DNA of 64,000 nucleotides from JAUIAI01 sp041396585 (GCA_041396585.1 JAWKYG010000003.1:124001-188000), one strand, 5' to 3'; shown: positions 18,978-28,348, counted from the first letter of the stretch. The notes: a model not told the origin generated them from the sequence alone. Numbers and translations: made by a program.

Positions 18978-19412
18978 ATGAATGAACCCACGAATCAGGC
19001 GACACCGGACGGCGCGGTTGCGCTGGCCGAGCATTGGCTGGCGAGCTTGTTCGCGCCCTGGGTGCAGGCGCTCGGGCTGAAGGTGGAGTCGATCGAGCCA
19101 GGTGTGGCCAGCGTGCGTCTGCCCTTCGACCCTTCGCTGTGCCGCAGTGGTGGCACGATCTGCGGGCAGGCACTGATGTCGGCCGCCGATACCGCGATGG
19201 TGTTCGCGATCGGCTCGTTGTTCGGCGAGTTTCGGCCAACGACCACGGTCAGCCTGAACACCTCTTTCCTGCGACCGGTGGCCGAAGGCGACGTCATGAT
19301 CGTGGCCCGGGTCATCAAACCGGGCCGTACGCTGATGTTCGGCGAGATCGCGATGACCGGCGCAGATGGCAAGCTCGCGGCGCAGGCGAGCACCACCTAC
19401 GCAATGCTTTGA
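18978..19412 (+). CDS. PaaI-type hotdog-fold thioesterase
   Basis: 144-residue hotdog protein. The central helix segment GGTICGQALMSAADTAMVFAIGS, with its Asp (ADTA) as probable catalytic residue, and the strand TVSLNTSFLRPVAEGDVMIVARVIK place it in the PaaI-like acyl-CoA thioesterases. The substrate is unknown. Preceded by a terminator, so independently transcribed; no ribosome binding site stands out. Confidence 0.85.
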   Translation: MNEPTNQATPDGAVALAEHWLASLFAPWVQALGLKVESIEPGVASVRLPFDPSLCRSGGTICGQALMSAADTAMVFAIGSLFGEFRPTTTVSLNTSFLRPVAEGDVMIVARVIKPGRTLMFGEIAMTGADGKLAAQASTTYAML

Positions 19413-19489
19413 TTCACCGGCTCATCGACTGTGACATCGCGGCGCATGGAATCAACCGGGGCCGGGTTGGCTGTTATTTTGATGCGGGC

Positions 19490-19969
19490 TCAGGAGGCCT
19501 GGAAGCGCCCGATCGCACGGTTCTTGTGAACCTGGCGCCAGTCGTGCAGTTCGCCGTGCATGGCGATCCAGACTCCCGACGGCAGACACCGTGCGGCCGC
19601 CAGGGCGAAGCCGAGATTGAATGCGGCATCGGAACCGATGACCGAGTGCGGCACCATGGCGCCGGTCAGGACCACGGTCTTGTCGGTGACCATCGCCGCG
19701 ATCGTGGCCGCCGATTCGACCATGGTGTCTGTGCCATGCACGACCACCAGACGGCGTTCATCGGCGTGACGACAGGCATTGCCGAGTTGCCGGCGATGTT
19801 CATCCGTCATCTCGAGGCTGTCGATCTGCATCAGTTGCTCAACCGGATAGGCAGCCTGCGGCGGCGCCAGCAGTTGGTCGATCGCGGTTTCGGTGAATGT
19901 CAGCGAACCGGCGATCGGGTCATAGCGTTTGTCGAATGTGCCGCCGGTGGCAAGAATTCTTACCGACAC
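19490..19969 (-). CDS. short asparaginase-domain protein
   Basis: 159-residue protein equivalent to the N-terminal domain of L-asparaginases, with the catalytic Thr motif ILATGGTFDK, the second Thr motif VVVHGTDTM and VVLTGAMVPH. The C-terminal asparaginase domain is absent, as in known stand-alone small asparaginase-like proteins. The GTG at 19969 follows GGGAGA with good spacing. It diverges from the patatin gene, which starts 17 bases away. The activity is uncertain because bacterial asparaginases normally need two domains for the active-site dimer. Confidence 0.8.
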   Translation of the reverse strand: MSVRILATGGTFDKRYDPIAGSLTFTETAIDQLLAPPQAAYPVEQLMQIDSLEMTDEHRRQLGNACRHADERRLVVVHGTDTMVESAATIAAMVTDKTVVLTGAMVPHSVIGSDAAFNLGFALAAARCLPSGVWIAMHGELHDWRQVHKNRAIGRFQAS

Positions 19970-19986
19970 GATTTTCTCCCGCGAAG

Positions 19987-20877
19987 ATGACTTCCACATT
20001 GTTCCAGAAAGCGGTCTTTGCCGGCGGCGGTCATCGCTGCTGGTGGCAGGCCGGTTGGTGGCTGCGGGTGGGCGAAGAGCTGCCGCTGGCGCCGACGCGG
20101 ATTGCCGCGGTCTCGGCGGGCGCGGCAACGGCCTGCCTGCTCTATGCGAACAACCCGGAAGTCGCGCTGCAGCATTATCGACGCGTGATCACGGCGGATG
20201 CGCGCAACGCCTATTGGAACCGGCTCTGGCGACCGAATGAGCGGGTCTTTCCGCACGAGGGCATCTATCGGGAGGCGCTGCATACCTTGCTTGGCGGCGA
20301 GCGCTTTCAGCGTCTGAAGCGCGACGCTCCCGAGTTGCGCGTGCTCTATGCGCTCGCGCCGCGTCTGACGGGTGCGATCGGCGGCTTCATGGTGGGCATG
20401 GTCGCCTACAACGTTGAGAAGCATGTGCGCCGCTCGCTGCATCCCGCACTCGGGCGTCGTCTGGGCTTCGAGGCCAGGATCGGCCTGCTCTCCGAGTGCG
20501 ATGACGAGCAGCGGCTGGTGGATCTGCTACTTTCCTCGAGCGCCACGCCACCGTTCACGCGCTTGCAGCGCATCGGCGGGCGCGGCGTTCTCGATGGCGG
20601 CATGATCGACAATGTCCCCGTGCTTGCCGTGGATGATCCGGGCGAGCAACGCCAACCTGGCGCGGCGGATACGCTGGTCCTGCTGACCAGACGCTACGAT
20701 CGCTTCGCGGATCACTTCGTGCGCGATGGCCGTGTCTATGTGCAGCCCTCGCGCAAGGTACCGGTCAGCGGCTGGGATTACACGGCCCCGGCCGCTTATG
20801 AGGCAACCTATCGACAGGGGCGCGAGGATGCCGAAGGCTTTCTGCGCTGGTGGCAGACCAACAAGGAGACGACATGA
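19987..20877 (+). CDS. patatin-like phospholipase
   Basis: 296 residues with all patatin hallmarks: an oxyanion-hole glycine run (FAGGGHRCWWQAGWW), the nucleophile elbow AVSAGAA (GXSXG type with Ser) and the catalytic Asp motif LDGGMIDNVPV. Expected to hydrolyse acyl groups from lipids with a Ser-Asp dyad. No signal peptide. Its stop overlaps the SDR start codon (ATGA), so the two are translationally coupled. Confidence 0.88.
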   Translation: MTSTLFQKAVFAGGGHRCWWQAGWWLRVGEELPLAPTRIAAVSAGAATACLLYANNPEVALQHYRRVITADARNAYWNRLWRPNERVFPHEGIYREALHTLLGGERFQRLKRDAPELRVLYALAPRLTGAIGGFMVGMVAYNVEKHVRRSLHPALGRRLGFEARIGLLSECDDEQRLVDLLLSSSATPPFTRLQRIGGRGVLDGGMIDNVPVLAVDDPGEQRQPGAADTLVLLTRRYDRFADHFVRDGRVYVQPSRKVPVSGWDYTAPAAYEATYRQGREDAEGFLRWWQTNKETT

Positions 20878-21647
20878 CCCAATCGACATCACGCAGCGGG
20901 CTGGCCTGGGTGACCGGAGGTGCGACCGGCATCGGCCTGGCGGCCGCGCGAGCGCTCGGCCGGGCCGGCTATGCGGTGGCCATTTCCGGGCGCCGCCAGG
21001 ACAAGATCGACGAGGCACTGGCGCAGTTGCAGGCCGAGGGCGTTAGCGCGAGCGGTATCGCTCTGGATGTCGCCGATGCACAGGCGGTGGAACGCGCGGC
21101 ACAGCAACTGCAGGATGCGCATGGTGCGATCGATGTGCTGGTGGCAAGTGCCGGCACCAATGTGCCCAAGCGATACTGGCGTGATCTGAAGGCCGAGGAT
21201 TTCGCGCGGGTGTCGCGGATCAATCTCGAGGGAGTGGCCAACGGCGTCTGTGCGGTGCTGCCGGGCATGCGCGCAGCCGGCACGGGCACGATCATCGTGG
21301 TGTCGTCATGGGCCGGCTGGCGCTACCTCACGTTCACCGGCGCCGCCTATGGCGCCACCAAGATGGGTCTGGGCCCGCTCGTGGAGAGCATCAATGATCA
21401 GGAGGGCAGCCACGGGATTCGCGCCACGATGGTCTGTCCCGGCGAAGTGGCGACACCCATCCTGCGCGCGCGCCCCAGCCCGCCCCCCGAAGAAGATATC
21501 GCTCGCATGCTCAAGCCCGAGGACGTCGGCGATGCGATTGCCTATATCGCCAAGGCGCCCGCCCATGTGTGCATCAATGAGCTGGTGATCAGCCCGACCT
21601 GGAACAGGATCTATCTCGGCGCACCGGATCTGGTGCCGGCACGCTGA
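20874..21647 (+). CDS. short-chain dehydrogenase/reductase
   Basis: 257-residue classical SDR: cofactor motif TGGATGIG near the N-terminus, NAG-equivalent ASAGTN, catalytic Ser in VVSSWAGW and the YxxxK pair in AYGATKMG. The Arg residues after the second strand (SGRRQDK) favour NADP. The substrate is unknown. It has a good ribosome binding site (AAGGAGA) and overlaps the patatin gene by four bases. Confidence 0.9.
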   Translation: MTQSTSRSGLAWVTGGATGIGLAAARALGRAGYAVAISGRRQDKIDEALAQLQAEGVSASGIALDVADAQAVERAAQQLQDAHGAIDVLVASAGTNVPKRYWRDLKAEDFARVSRINLEGVANGVCAVLPGMRAAGTGTIIVVSSWAGWRYLTFTGAAYGATKMGLGPLVESINDQEGSHGIRATMVCPGEVATPILRARPSPPPEEDIARMLKPEDVGDAIAYIAKAPAHVCINELVISPTWNRIYLGAPDLVPAR

Positions 21648-21648
21648 G

Positions 21649-22932
21649 TCAGCCGTGGATCGTTGCCGGCACCGAGCTGCTGATCAGGGCTTCCCAGGCA
21701 TGGTCGGTGCTCGGCCATTCGCGCCGGGGCATGGTGTCCAGGCGGCGAAGGATCTCCGCCAGGTGCCAGGTGGGTGGCTGGCCAAGGGCCTCGGGCTTGT
21801 CGTGCCAGAGCAGGCGGATCGTGTTCTCGGTGACTTGGAAGCGAGCGGCCAGCGCCTCGATCACCGCGCGATCCTGTCCGGCATCGACCGCCTGTTTGAG
21901 CTTCCAGGCACGGGCGATGTTGTCCAGGCGGGCTGAGCCCGAGGCGATCGCGGCCATGTCCAGCGCCGGTGCCTGCGGACGAATCCGTTCATCGCGATCC
22001 GCGTGTTCATCGACTGTGCCGACCGCGGAGTAAAGATCTTCGACGTCGGCCGCATCGATCTGCAGGGTTTCGATACCGAGCAGCGTCTCTGCCAGACTGG
22101 CCGCGAAAGCAGGCAGGCGCTCGAGGATGTGGGTGCGGTGCCCGGCATGCGTGGGGGCGATGCGCAGCCAGTTGTAGCAGCCGAGATGGTGCCCGACCCC
22201 GGCGCGTTCGAGTCGCTCCAGGGTCGGTGTATCCAGCGCATCCGCAATGATGCGCATCGCGCGTTGCTCGAACAGCTCCTCGCGTTCATCGATCGAGCGC
22301 AGCACCCGGCCATAGAACGGTACATCGATGATGCCGTCGCGCAATGCCTGGCGAGACGCATTCATGAAATCCGGCAGCCGGCTGGCGCGATCGAACAAGC
22401 TAGCCTGGGCGCCAGGCTCCAGACGGTGGCGAACATCGAGGTGGCGGCCCCAGTCATCGCGGCGCTTCTCGAGCACCGTGAGCATGTCGCCCGCCAGGGT
22501 GGCAAAGAGCAGATCCAGGCCCTGCTCCGGTGACGATGGCGTGCGCCGCGCCGAGGCCGGCGGATTCGGCAAGGCGCGCTGATCCTCGGCACCCAGCCAG
22601 GTGATCAGCGCATCGAGCATGCGGTCGCTGAGCAAGGCGCGAAAGTCGTACAACATGCCGTTGCGATCGACGCCGATCAAGCGCAGGTTCAGGCCCCAGG
22701 CACGAACCAGCTGGGTGAAGATCGGATTGGTCATCAGCGACAGGCGCGAGACCAGCGGCAGCAGTACGACGAACAGCCGCCATTCCGATGACGGGGCGTG
22801 AAACACGACCGCGCGTGGGCTGCGGCAGTAGATGTCGGCCAGATGGGCGAACTCGGGGCCTACGGTTCCGACATCACGCAGTTCATCGTCGATGACATGG
22901 CGATCGACATGCAGCGCTTCACAGGCTTGCAT
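21649..22932 (-). CDS. hypothetical protein, 427 residues
   Basis: No family recognised. The protein is soluble, mixed acidic/basic, with few Lys and many Arg. An amphipathic C-terminal half contains ALAARFQVTENTIRLLWHDKPEALGQPPTWHLAEILRRLD, where VTENTIRLLW resembles a helix-turn-helix recognition region. The segment SLMTNPIFTQLVRAWGLNLRLIGVDRNGMLYDFRALLSD in the N-terminal third is the most conserved-looking part. The long open frame and codon use match its neighbours. It is convergent with the SDR gene. The function is unknown; a regulatory role is only a possibility. Confidence 0.7.
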   Translation of the reverse strand: MQACEALHVDRHVIDDELRDVGTVGPEFAHLADIYCRSPRAVVFHAPSSEWRLFVVLLPLVSRLSLMTNPIFTQLVRAWGLNLRLIGVDRNGMLYDFRALLSDRMLDALITWLGAEDQRALPNPPASARRTPSSPEQGLDLLFATLAGDMLTVLEKRRDDWGRHLDVRHRLEPGAQASLFDRASRLPDFMNASRQALRDGIIDVPFYGRVLRSIDEREELFEQRAMRIIADALDTPTLERLERAGVGHHLGCYNWLRIAPTHAGHRTHILERLPAFAASLAETLLGIETLQIDAADVEDLYSAVGTVDEHADRDERIRPQAPALDMAAIASGSARLDNIARAWKLKQAVDAGQDRAVIEALAARFQVTENTIRLLWHDKPEALGQPPTWHLAEILRRLDTMPRREWPSTDHAWEALISSSVPATIHG

Positions 22933-22959
22933 GCGGTGCAGGCTGAGCGTTCCGACTGC

Positions 22960-23136
22960 TTAGTCGGAGCGCTTGGCGAAGATCAACAGCCCGGTGCCGG
23001 CGGCGAGTATGGCGCTGGCGATGGCCGCGCGCATGGCCGAGCCGCGCAACAGCGCCTCGGTGACAAACAAGGCGCCGGCCATCAGCACGAAGCGTGCTGT
23101 CGAGGCTGTGCGTTGGGCGGGAGTCAGGTCAGGCAT
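22960..23136 (-). CDS. small membrane protein, hypothetical
   Basis: 58 residues (MPDLTPAQRTASTARF...) with one or two hydrophobic segments (VLMAGALFVTEALLRG and AAIASAILAAGTGLLIFAK) and a basic end (KRSD). The start is uncertain and the ribosome binding site weak. The function is unknown. Confidence 0.45.
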   Translation of the reverse strand: MPDLTPAQRTASTARFVLMAGALFVTEALLRGSAMRAAIASAILAAGTGLLIFAKRSD

Positions 23137-23265
23137 GGGAGAACAATACCCCAGAAACCCGGGCTTGCGGTGGAAGCCAACTGCCTGACGGTCGTTTTGA
23201 TGTGCCTGGACCGATCTCGCAGGTGGCCGACGCGCGACGAGCGGTGGCATTTGTTCAGGCGCGCC

Positions 23266-24270
23266 CTACCATGGGGCGTGTGATCCGCGAACAGCGGGTG
23301 GCGGGTGGCGGGTGGCGGGCGGCCGGGCTCGTGGCGGGCTGACCGCTGTGTTGGCGCCGCACAGCAGCACGCCCACGCGCTCGTCCGGTTCGGGCCGGTA
23401 GGCACCAGACAACAGGGCGGCCAGCGCCGTGGCGCCGCCGGGCTCGAGCAGGATGCGCATCGTCTCCCAGCGAAGCGGCGGGCTTCGAGGACGGCCGAGT
23501 CATCGACCAGGCAGGCCCGGGCCAGATGACGTTGCACGATCGGAAAGGCAATCGATCCGATGCGGCGGGCACCAAGGGCGTCGGCGGCGATGCCCGAGAC
23601 CGGCACGTCCACCGGTTCGCCGGCGGCGAGGGCCCGCTCCAAGGTGGCACAGCCGGCGGTTTCCACCGCGACCACCCGGGGCGAGCCCATGGCCCAGGCG
23701 CAGATGCCGCCGATCAGACCTCCTCCGCCCACCGCGACCAACCAGGTGTCGAGCCCGGGGCTCTGCGCGGCCCATTCCAGGGCCACGGTACCCTGCCCGA
23801 TCACTGTGTCGGCCGAATCGAAGGCATGGCAGAGCAGCCCACCATGCTGCTCGCGATGGGCGATACAGGCTTCGTAAGCGAGCGCGTACTCCGCTCCTTG
23901 GGCGTGAACCCTGGCGCCGAGCGCGGTCAATCGCTCCCGCTTGGCGGCCGGCACCGATTCCGGCACGAAGATGTCGGCGGTCATGCCCAGCTGGTGCGCA
24001 GCGGTGGCGACTGCGATGCCGTGGTTTCCGCCCGAGGCGGCCAGCACGCGCATCGCCGCCGGCTTGAAGATGATTGAGCATGGAATTGAATGCGCCCTGC
24101 GCCTTGAAGCTGCCGCCGACCTGCAGCATCTCGAGCTTGCATTGCACGCGTCCGCCCGGCGTGTCGATCTCGAGCACCGGCGTGTGCCGGATATAGGGCG
24201 CGATGCGTCGGGCCGCGGCGGCGATCGCGGGCCGATCGACAAGGGTCGATGAGATGGACGGGTCTGCCAT
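23266..24270 (-). pseudogene. threonine/serine dehydratase-like gene with two frameshifts
   Basis: PLP-dependent dehydratase of the threonine dehydratase family, split over three frames. Frame 1 from the ATG at 24270 reads MADPSISSTLVDRPAI...GRVQCKLEMLQVGGSFKAQGAFNSML, with the PLP Lys in SFKAQGAFN. Frame 2 takes over at about 24050 (RVLAASGGNHGIAVATAA...LVAVGGGGLIGGICAWA). Frame 3 takes over at about 23470 (WETMRILLEPGGATALAALLSGAYRP). One inserted and one lost base explain both junctions. It is either a recent pseudogene or two assembly indels. The 3' end runs into short GGCGGGT repeats at about 23293-23330. Confidence 0.8.
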
Positions 24271-24272
24271 GG

Positions 24273-25088
24273 TCAGGCGATGTTCAGATGCAGGCCGGCG
24301 AGGCCGGGCAGGCCGTCGATGACGGTGCGCCACCGCTGGCCAGTGGCCAACGGTTGGGCATCTGTGATCGTGCCGGTGGTAATGATGTCGCCGGCGCACA
24401 GCGTCTGCCCGATCTGTGCGAGTTCGCCCATCAGGTGCACCACCGCATGACAGGGACCGTCGAGCACATTGGCGCCGACACCCCGGTCGCGCGCGCTTGC
24501 GGCGTCGCCTTCATGCAGGCGCAGTTCGATGGCGGCCAGTGCGCCCGGCAGGCTGGCGGGTTCGGCGACGAGGCAGGAAACCGGAATCTTCGGGCCGATC
24601 AGGAGCCGGCCGTGCAATCCCTGGGCGGCAAACGACTGCGCGCCGCTGAAGCGCCAGCCCGGATACGCGCTTTGCACGATTTCGAATCCGTGGGCCACCC
24701 AGGCGAGCGCGGCGGCAACGGCCTGCGGGGTCGCGCTTTCAGGCGTCGTCGCCAGGCCGAGCACGATCTCCGGCTCCAGGCGTGGTTCGAGCAGGCCCCT
24801 CAGACCGGTGCGATGACCCTCGGCGGCGAGATCGCGCACGGTCGTGTCGTAGATGGGCGCCCAGATCGGGTGATCCACACCATAGAGTGGCCAGATCGTT
24901 CGGTTGGTGAAGCCGATCTTGTAGCCCAGGCGGCGCTCCCCGCGCTCGACCCGGGCGCGCGCGATCGCATCGACGATGCCGGCGGCCTGACGGGTGTCGA
25001 CGATATGGGGCATCTCGTCGGTGCCGATCGGTTCGGCACGGTCATAACTGTCCAGCAGGCGGGTGACGGTGGATTCGAGCTCGTGCAT
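24273..25088 (-). CDS. 2-keto-4-pentenoate hydratase-like (fumarylacetoacetate hydrolase superfamily)
   Basis: 271 residues resembling the MhpD/DmpE hydratases of meta-cleavage pathways. Evidence: YKIGFTNRTIWPLYGVDHPIWAPIYDT, LEPRLEPEIVLGLA (metal-binding Glu pair) and the C-terminal GDIITTGTITDAQPLATGQRWRTVIDGLPGLAGLHL. The ATG at 25088 (MHELES) is chosen over 25193 because the extra N-terminus does not fit the family. It ends 2 bases before the start codon of the frameshifted dehydratase, so the two are probably co-transcribed. No other ring-cleavage gene is present. Confidence 0.8.
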   Translation of the reverse strand: MHELESTVTRLLDSYDRAEPIGTDEMPHIVDTRQAAGIVDAIARARVERGERRLGYKIGFTNRTIWPLYGVDHPIWAPIYDTTVRDLAAEGHRTGLRGLLEPRLEPEIVLGLATTPESATPQAVAAALAWVAHGFEIVQSAYPGWRFSGAQSFAAQGLHGRLLIGPKIPVSCLVAEPASLPGALAAIELRLHEGDAASARDRGVGANVLDGPCHAVVHLMGELAQIGQTLCAGDIITTGTITDAQPLATGQRWRTVIDGLPGLAGLHLNIA

Positions 25089-25537
25089 GTCGGCGGGCCT
25101 TTGGGCATGGTCGAACCGCAGTGTAAGGCCCGCGATGATGGATGCCGGCGTGGCGTGACTTTGTTGGGCGCCGGAATCAATCGTCCGTGACAAGCTCCGG
25201 TTTCTGAGCTACGTGAATGGTCGTGTGAGACAATCAAAGGTTTTCCCTGACGGGTTTTCCGCCATGCGGCAAACCATCGAGCCCGGCTTTACCTGCCGCG
25301 CTCCGTACGAATTCCTTCGGGACGCCCGCGCACGCCTGCGCAACGGGCGTCCGATGCTGTGCGCGATCACCGCTGCCACCGAATCAGCCTGCCGACAGAA
25401 CCTGTCTGGTGGTGTGTTCCGGTTCGCCAGGCGCGCCGGGTTCATCGCAGACGCGACCGCGACTGTCACGCGCGAGCGCTCGTGTACCCAGCAGATGATC
25501 GCCCGGCCAACCGGTTTTTTATCCAGGAGAACCTCAG
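25089..25537. other. intergenic region upstream of pckG
   Basis: About 450 bases between the divergent hydratase and pckG genes. An open frame from 25213 crosses into pckG out of frame and has no homology I recognise, so I regard it as noncoding. No confident promoter was found. Confidence 0.4.
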
Positions 25538-27436
25538 ATGAACCATGTTTCGGATGCGGAGCGCGTCGATGTGTCAGCGCCGGCCTATGTGCGGCACGCC
25601 GGGTTGATCGCTTGGGTGGCCGAAATCGCGGCGCTGACCAAGCCCGATCGCGTGGTCTGGGCGGACGGCAGCGAGCAGGAATACGACAGGCTCTGTCAGG
25701 AGATGGTCGATGCCGGCACCCTGCGCCGGCTGAACCCGAAGCTGCGCCCGAATTCATACCTGGCGTGGTCGGATCCGAGCGATGTCGCACGTGTGGAAGA
25801 TCGCACGTTCATCTGCACCGACAAGGAAGGTGACGCGGGCCCGACCAATAACTGGGAAGACCCGGCCAGAATGCGTGCCACGCTGAACGGGCTGTTCGAT
25901 GGCTGCATGCGTGGCCGCACGATGTACGTGATTCCCTATTCGATGGGCCCGCTGGGCTCGCCGATCGCGCAGATCGGCGTGGAACTGTCGGATTCGCCCT
26001 ATGTGGTCGTCAACATGAAGCTGATGACCCGGATGGGCAAGTCGGTCTACGACGTGCTCGGTGAGAATGGCGGGTTCGTGCCCTGTGTGCATTCGGTTGG
26101 CATGCCGCTGGTGGGTGCCGATGGTGGCCGCCGTGATGACGTCCCCTGGCCCTGCAACGACACCAAGTACATCGTTCACTTCCCGGCCACGCGCGAGATC
26201 TGGTCGTTCGGCTCCGGCTATGGTGGCAATGCCTTGTTGGGCAAGAAGTGCTTTGCGCTGCGCATCGCCTCCACGATGGGACATGATCAGGCCAAGACCG
26301 ACGGCGTCGGCTGGCTGGCCGAGCACATGCTGATTCTCGGAGTGACCTCCCCCGAGGGCAACAAGTATCACGTGGCCGCGGCCTTCCCGTCGGCCTGTGG
26401 CAAGACCAACTTCGCGATGCTGATTCCGCCCAAGGCCTATGCCGGCTGGAAGGTGAACACGATCGGTGATGACATCGCCTGGATCAAACCCCGGGTCGAT
26501 CCGGCCACCGGCCGCACCCGCCTCTATGCGATCAACCCGGAGGCCGGCTATTTCGGTGTCGCTCCGGGCACCAACGAGCACACCAATTACAACTGCATGG
26601 CCTCGCTGCGCGAGAACACCATCTTCACCAATGTTGCGCTGACCGATGACGGTGATGTCTGGTGGGAGGGTATGGGCGCGGCGCCGCAGCACTGCCTCGA
26701 TTGGCAGGGTAACGACTGGACGCCGGAGATCGGTCGCGAGCAGAACCGCAAGGCCGCCCATCCGAACGCGCGTTTCACTGTGGCTGCCCACCAGAATCCG
26801 GCGATCGACGCCGACTGGGACAACCCCGAGGGCGTGCCGATCGATGCGTTCGTGTTCGGCGGGCGGCGCTCGAACACGGTGCCGCTGGTGACCGAATCGC
26901 GCAGCTGGGCCGAGGGCGTGTACATGGCCGCGACGATGGGTTCGGAGACCACCGCTGCCGCGGCTGGTAAGCAAGGTGTGGTTCGCCGCGACCCATTCGC
27001 CATGTTGCCGTTTTGCGGCTACAACATGGGCGACTATTTCGGTCATTGGTTGAGCCTCGGCGAGAAGCTGTCGGCGCAGAACGCCCTGCTGCCGGGCATC
27101 TTCTGTGTCAACTGGTTCCGCACTGATGAGAATGGCAAGTTCGTCTGGCCGGGCTTCGGTGAGAACATGCGCGTTCTGAAATGGATGCTCGAGCGTATCG
27201 AGGGCAAGGGCCAGGGCACCGAACATGTGCTCGGCACGACGCCCCGCTATGAGGACATCGACTGGACGGGCCTGGATTTCTCCCGCGATCGTTACGAGAT
27301 GATCACCTCGATCGACGTGGGTGCCTGGACCGAGGAGCTTGCGCTGCATGCCCAGCTGTTCGACCAACTCCATGAGCGGCTGCCCGACGTACTGGCCGGG
27401 ATCCGCGATGATCTCCGCCAGCGTCTGGCAGCCTGA
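25538..27436 (+). CDS. pckG: phosphoenolpyruvate carboxykinase (GTP)
   Basis: 632-residue GTP-dependent PEPCK, converting oxaloacetate and GTP to phosphoenolpyruvate (gluconeogenesis). GTP-class hallmarks are TMYVIPYSMGPLGSPIAQIGVELSDSPYVV, the kinase-1a P-loop AFPSACGKTN with the reactive hyper-conserved Cys, and FGGRRSNTVPLV. Full family length. A strong CAGGAGA ribosome binding site precedes the ATG. GTP-type PckG is less common than the ATP type in gammaproteobacteria. Confidence 0.96.
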   Translation: MNHVSDAERVDVSAPAYVRHAGLIAWVAEIAALTKPDRVVWADGSEQEYDRLCQEMVDAGTLRRLNPKLRPNSYLAWSDPSDVARVEDRTFICTDKEGDAGPTNNWEDPARMRATLNGLFDGCMRGRTMYVIPYSMGPLGSPIAQIGVELSDSPYVVVNMKLMTRMGKSVYDVLGENGGFVPCVHSVGMPLVGADGGRRDDVPWPCNDTKYIVHFPATREIWSFGSGYGGNALLGKKCFALRIASTMGHDQAKTDGVGWLAEHMLILGVTSPEGNKYHVAAAFPSACGKTNFAMLIPPKAYAGWKVNTIGDDIAWIKPRVDPATGRTRLYAINPEAGYFGVAPGTNEHTNYNCMASLRENTIFTNVALTDDGDVWWEGMGAAPQHCLDWQGNDWTPEIGREQNRKAAHPNARFTVAAHQNPAIDADWDNPEGVPIDAFVFGGRRSNTVPLVTESRSWAEGVYMAATMGSETTAAAAGKQGVVRRDPFAMLPFCGYNMGDYFGHWLSLGEKLSAQNALLPGIFCVNWFRTDENGKFVWPGFGENMRVLKWMLERIEGKGQGTEHVLGTTPRYEDIDWTGLDFSRDRYEMITSIDVGAWTEELALHAQLFDQLHERLPDVLAGIRDDLRQRLAA

Positions 27437-27444
27437 GGCGCGCT

Positions 27445-27473
27445 GCCGGCGCGGGCCATTGCCCGCGTCCGGC
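27445..27473. terminator. GC-rich hairpin after pckG (possible terminator)
   Basis: Stem GCCGG-C-GCGGGC / GCCCGC-GT-CCGGC with loop CATT, starting 8 bases after the stop codon. No T tract follows, so intrinsic termination is uncertain. Confidence 0.4.
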
Positions 27474-27532
27474 GAGTATCAGCTGATGGCCGTGGCGGGC
27501 CGTTGCTCGGCCACGCCCGCGCGGGGGCGGCT

Positions 27533-28282
27533 ATGAAGACCGGCCCCGTCTCAGGCCCTGCCGAGGGCGTCGGCGGGTCGCCTGATTCGCCGTCGCTCGG
27601 TGTGATCGGCACGGATCATGAGGCGGCCAGGCGCCGTGAAGAGATTCGCCGCCGCTCCATCGCCCGCTATGCGCTGCGTGCGCACCAATACGATCAAAGT
27701 TGCGGGCGCACCTGGTCTATTCGCGAAACCGCCGTGGCCAATCTCGGTCTGCAACCGGGTGACCGGGTGCTGGACGTCGGCTGTGGCACGGGCCTGAGCT
27801 TCGCGCTGCTGCGCGATGCGGTCGGCGACACGGGTATGGTCTACGGCGTCGAGCAAAGCCCGGACATGGCTGCGCAGGCGCTCGCCCGGATAAGCCGTGA
27901 GGGCTGGCGCAATGTGCAGTTGTTCGAGTCTTCGGCGGATCGATTGCGCCTGCCCGAGCAGGTCGATGCGCTGTTGTTCAACTATACCCACGATATCTGT
28001 CAGTGCCCGGACTCGCTCGCGAGTCTGTTTGCGCTGGCCCGCGAAGACGCGCGCATATCGCTTGCCGGCGTCAAGTACCTGCCCTGGTGGGCGGGTCCGG
28101 TGAATCTCTATGTCTACTTCAAGAATGCCGCCTACAACGGCGCGCCCGGCGGCCTCTGGCGCCCCTGGCGGCATGTGCTGAAGTGGGTACCTGACCTGGA
28201 ACTGTCGTCAGCCCAGTACGGGATGGCCTATCTTGGCCATGGCCGGCTGCGGCACAGGGCCGGCGGCGCCGATCGCGGCTAA
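27533..28282 (+). CDS. SAM-dependent methyltransferase
   Basis: 249-residue class I methyltransferase with motif I VLDVGCGTGLSFALL and the acidic post-II residue in VYGVEQSPDM. The N-terminal 35 residues are disordered-looking, then RYALRAHQYDQSCG precedes the fold. The insertion VKYLPWWAGPVNLYVYFKNAAYNGAPGGLWRPW is aromatic-rich and could contact a lipid or quinone-like substrate (inference). The start could also be at 27503. No operon partner. Confidence 0.75.
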   Translation: MKTGPVSGPAEGVGGSPDSPSLGVIGTDHEAARRREEIRRRSIARYALRAHQYDQSCGRTWSIRETAVANLGLQPGDRVLDVGCGTGLSFALLRDAVGDTGMVYGVEQSPDMAAQALARISREGWRNVQLFESSADRLRLPEQVDALLFNYTHDICQCPDSLASLFALAREDARISLAGVKYLPWWAGPVNLYVYFKNAAYNGAPGGLWRPWRHVLKWVPDLELSSAQYGMAYLGHGRLRHRAGGADRG

Positions 28283-28348
28283 CTAAGGCTTGCGACCGGC
28301 TGACGTCGGGCCGGGTTGCGGCGGCCTGCGCCCGAGAAGCGGGTTCTG

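Noticed and set aside
25213..25833. 206-residue open frame upstream of and overlapping pckG
   Set aside because: Out of frame with pckG, no recognisable motif, Arg-rich composition typical of shadow frames in GC-rich DNA.
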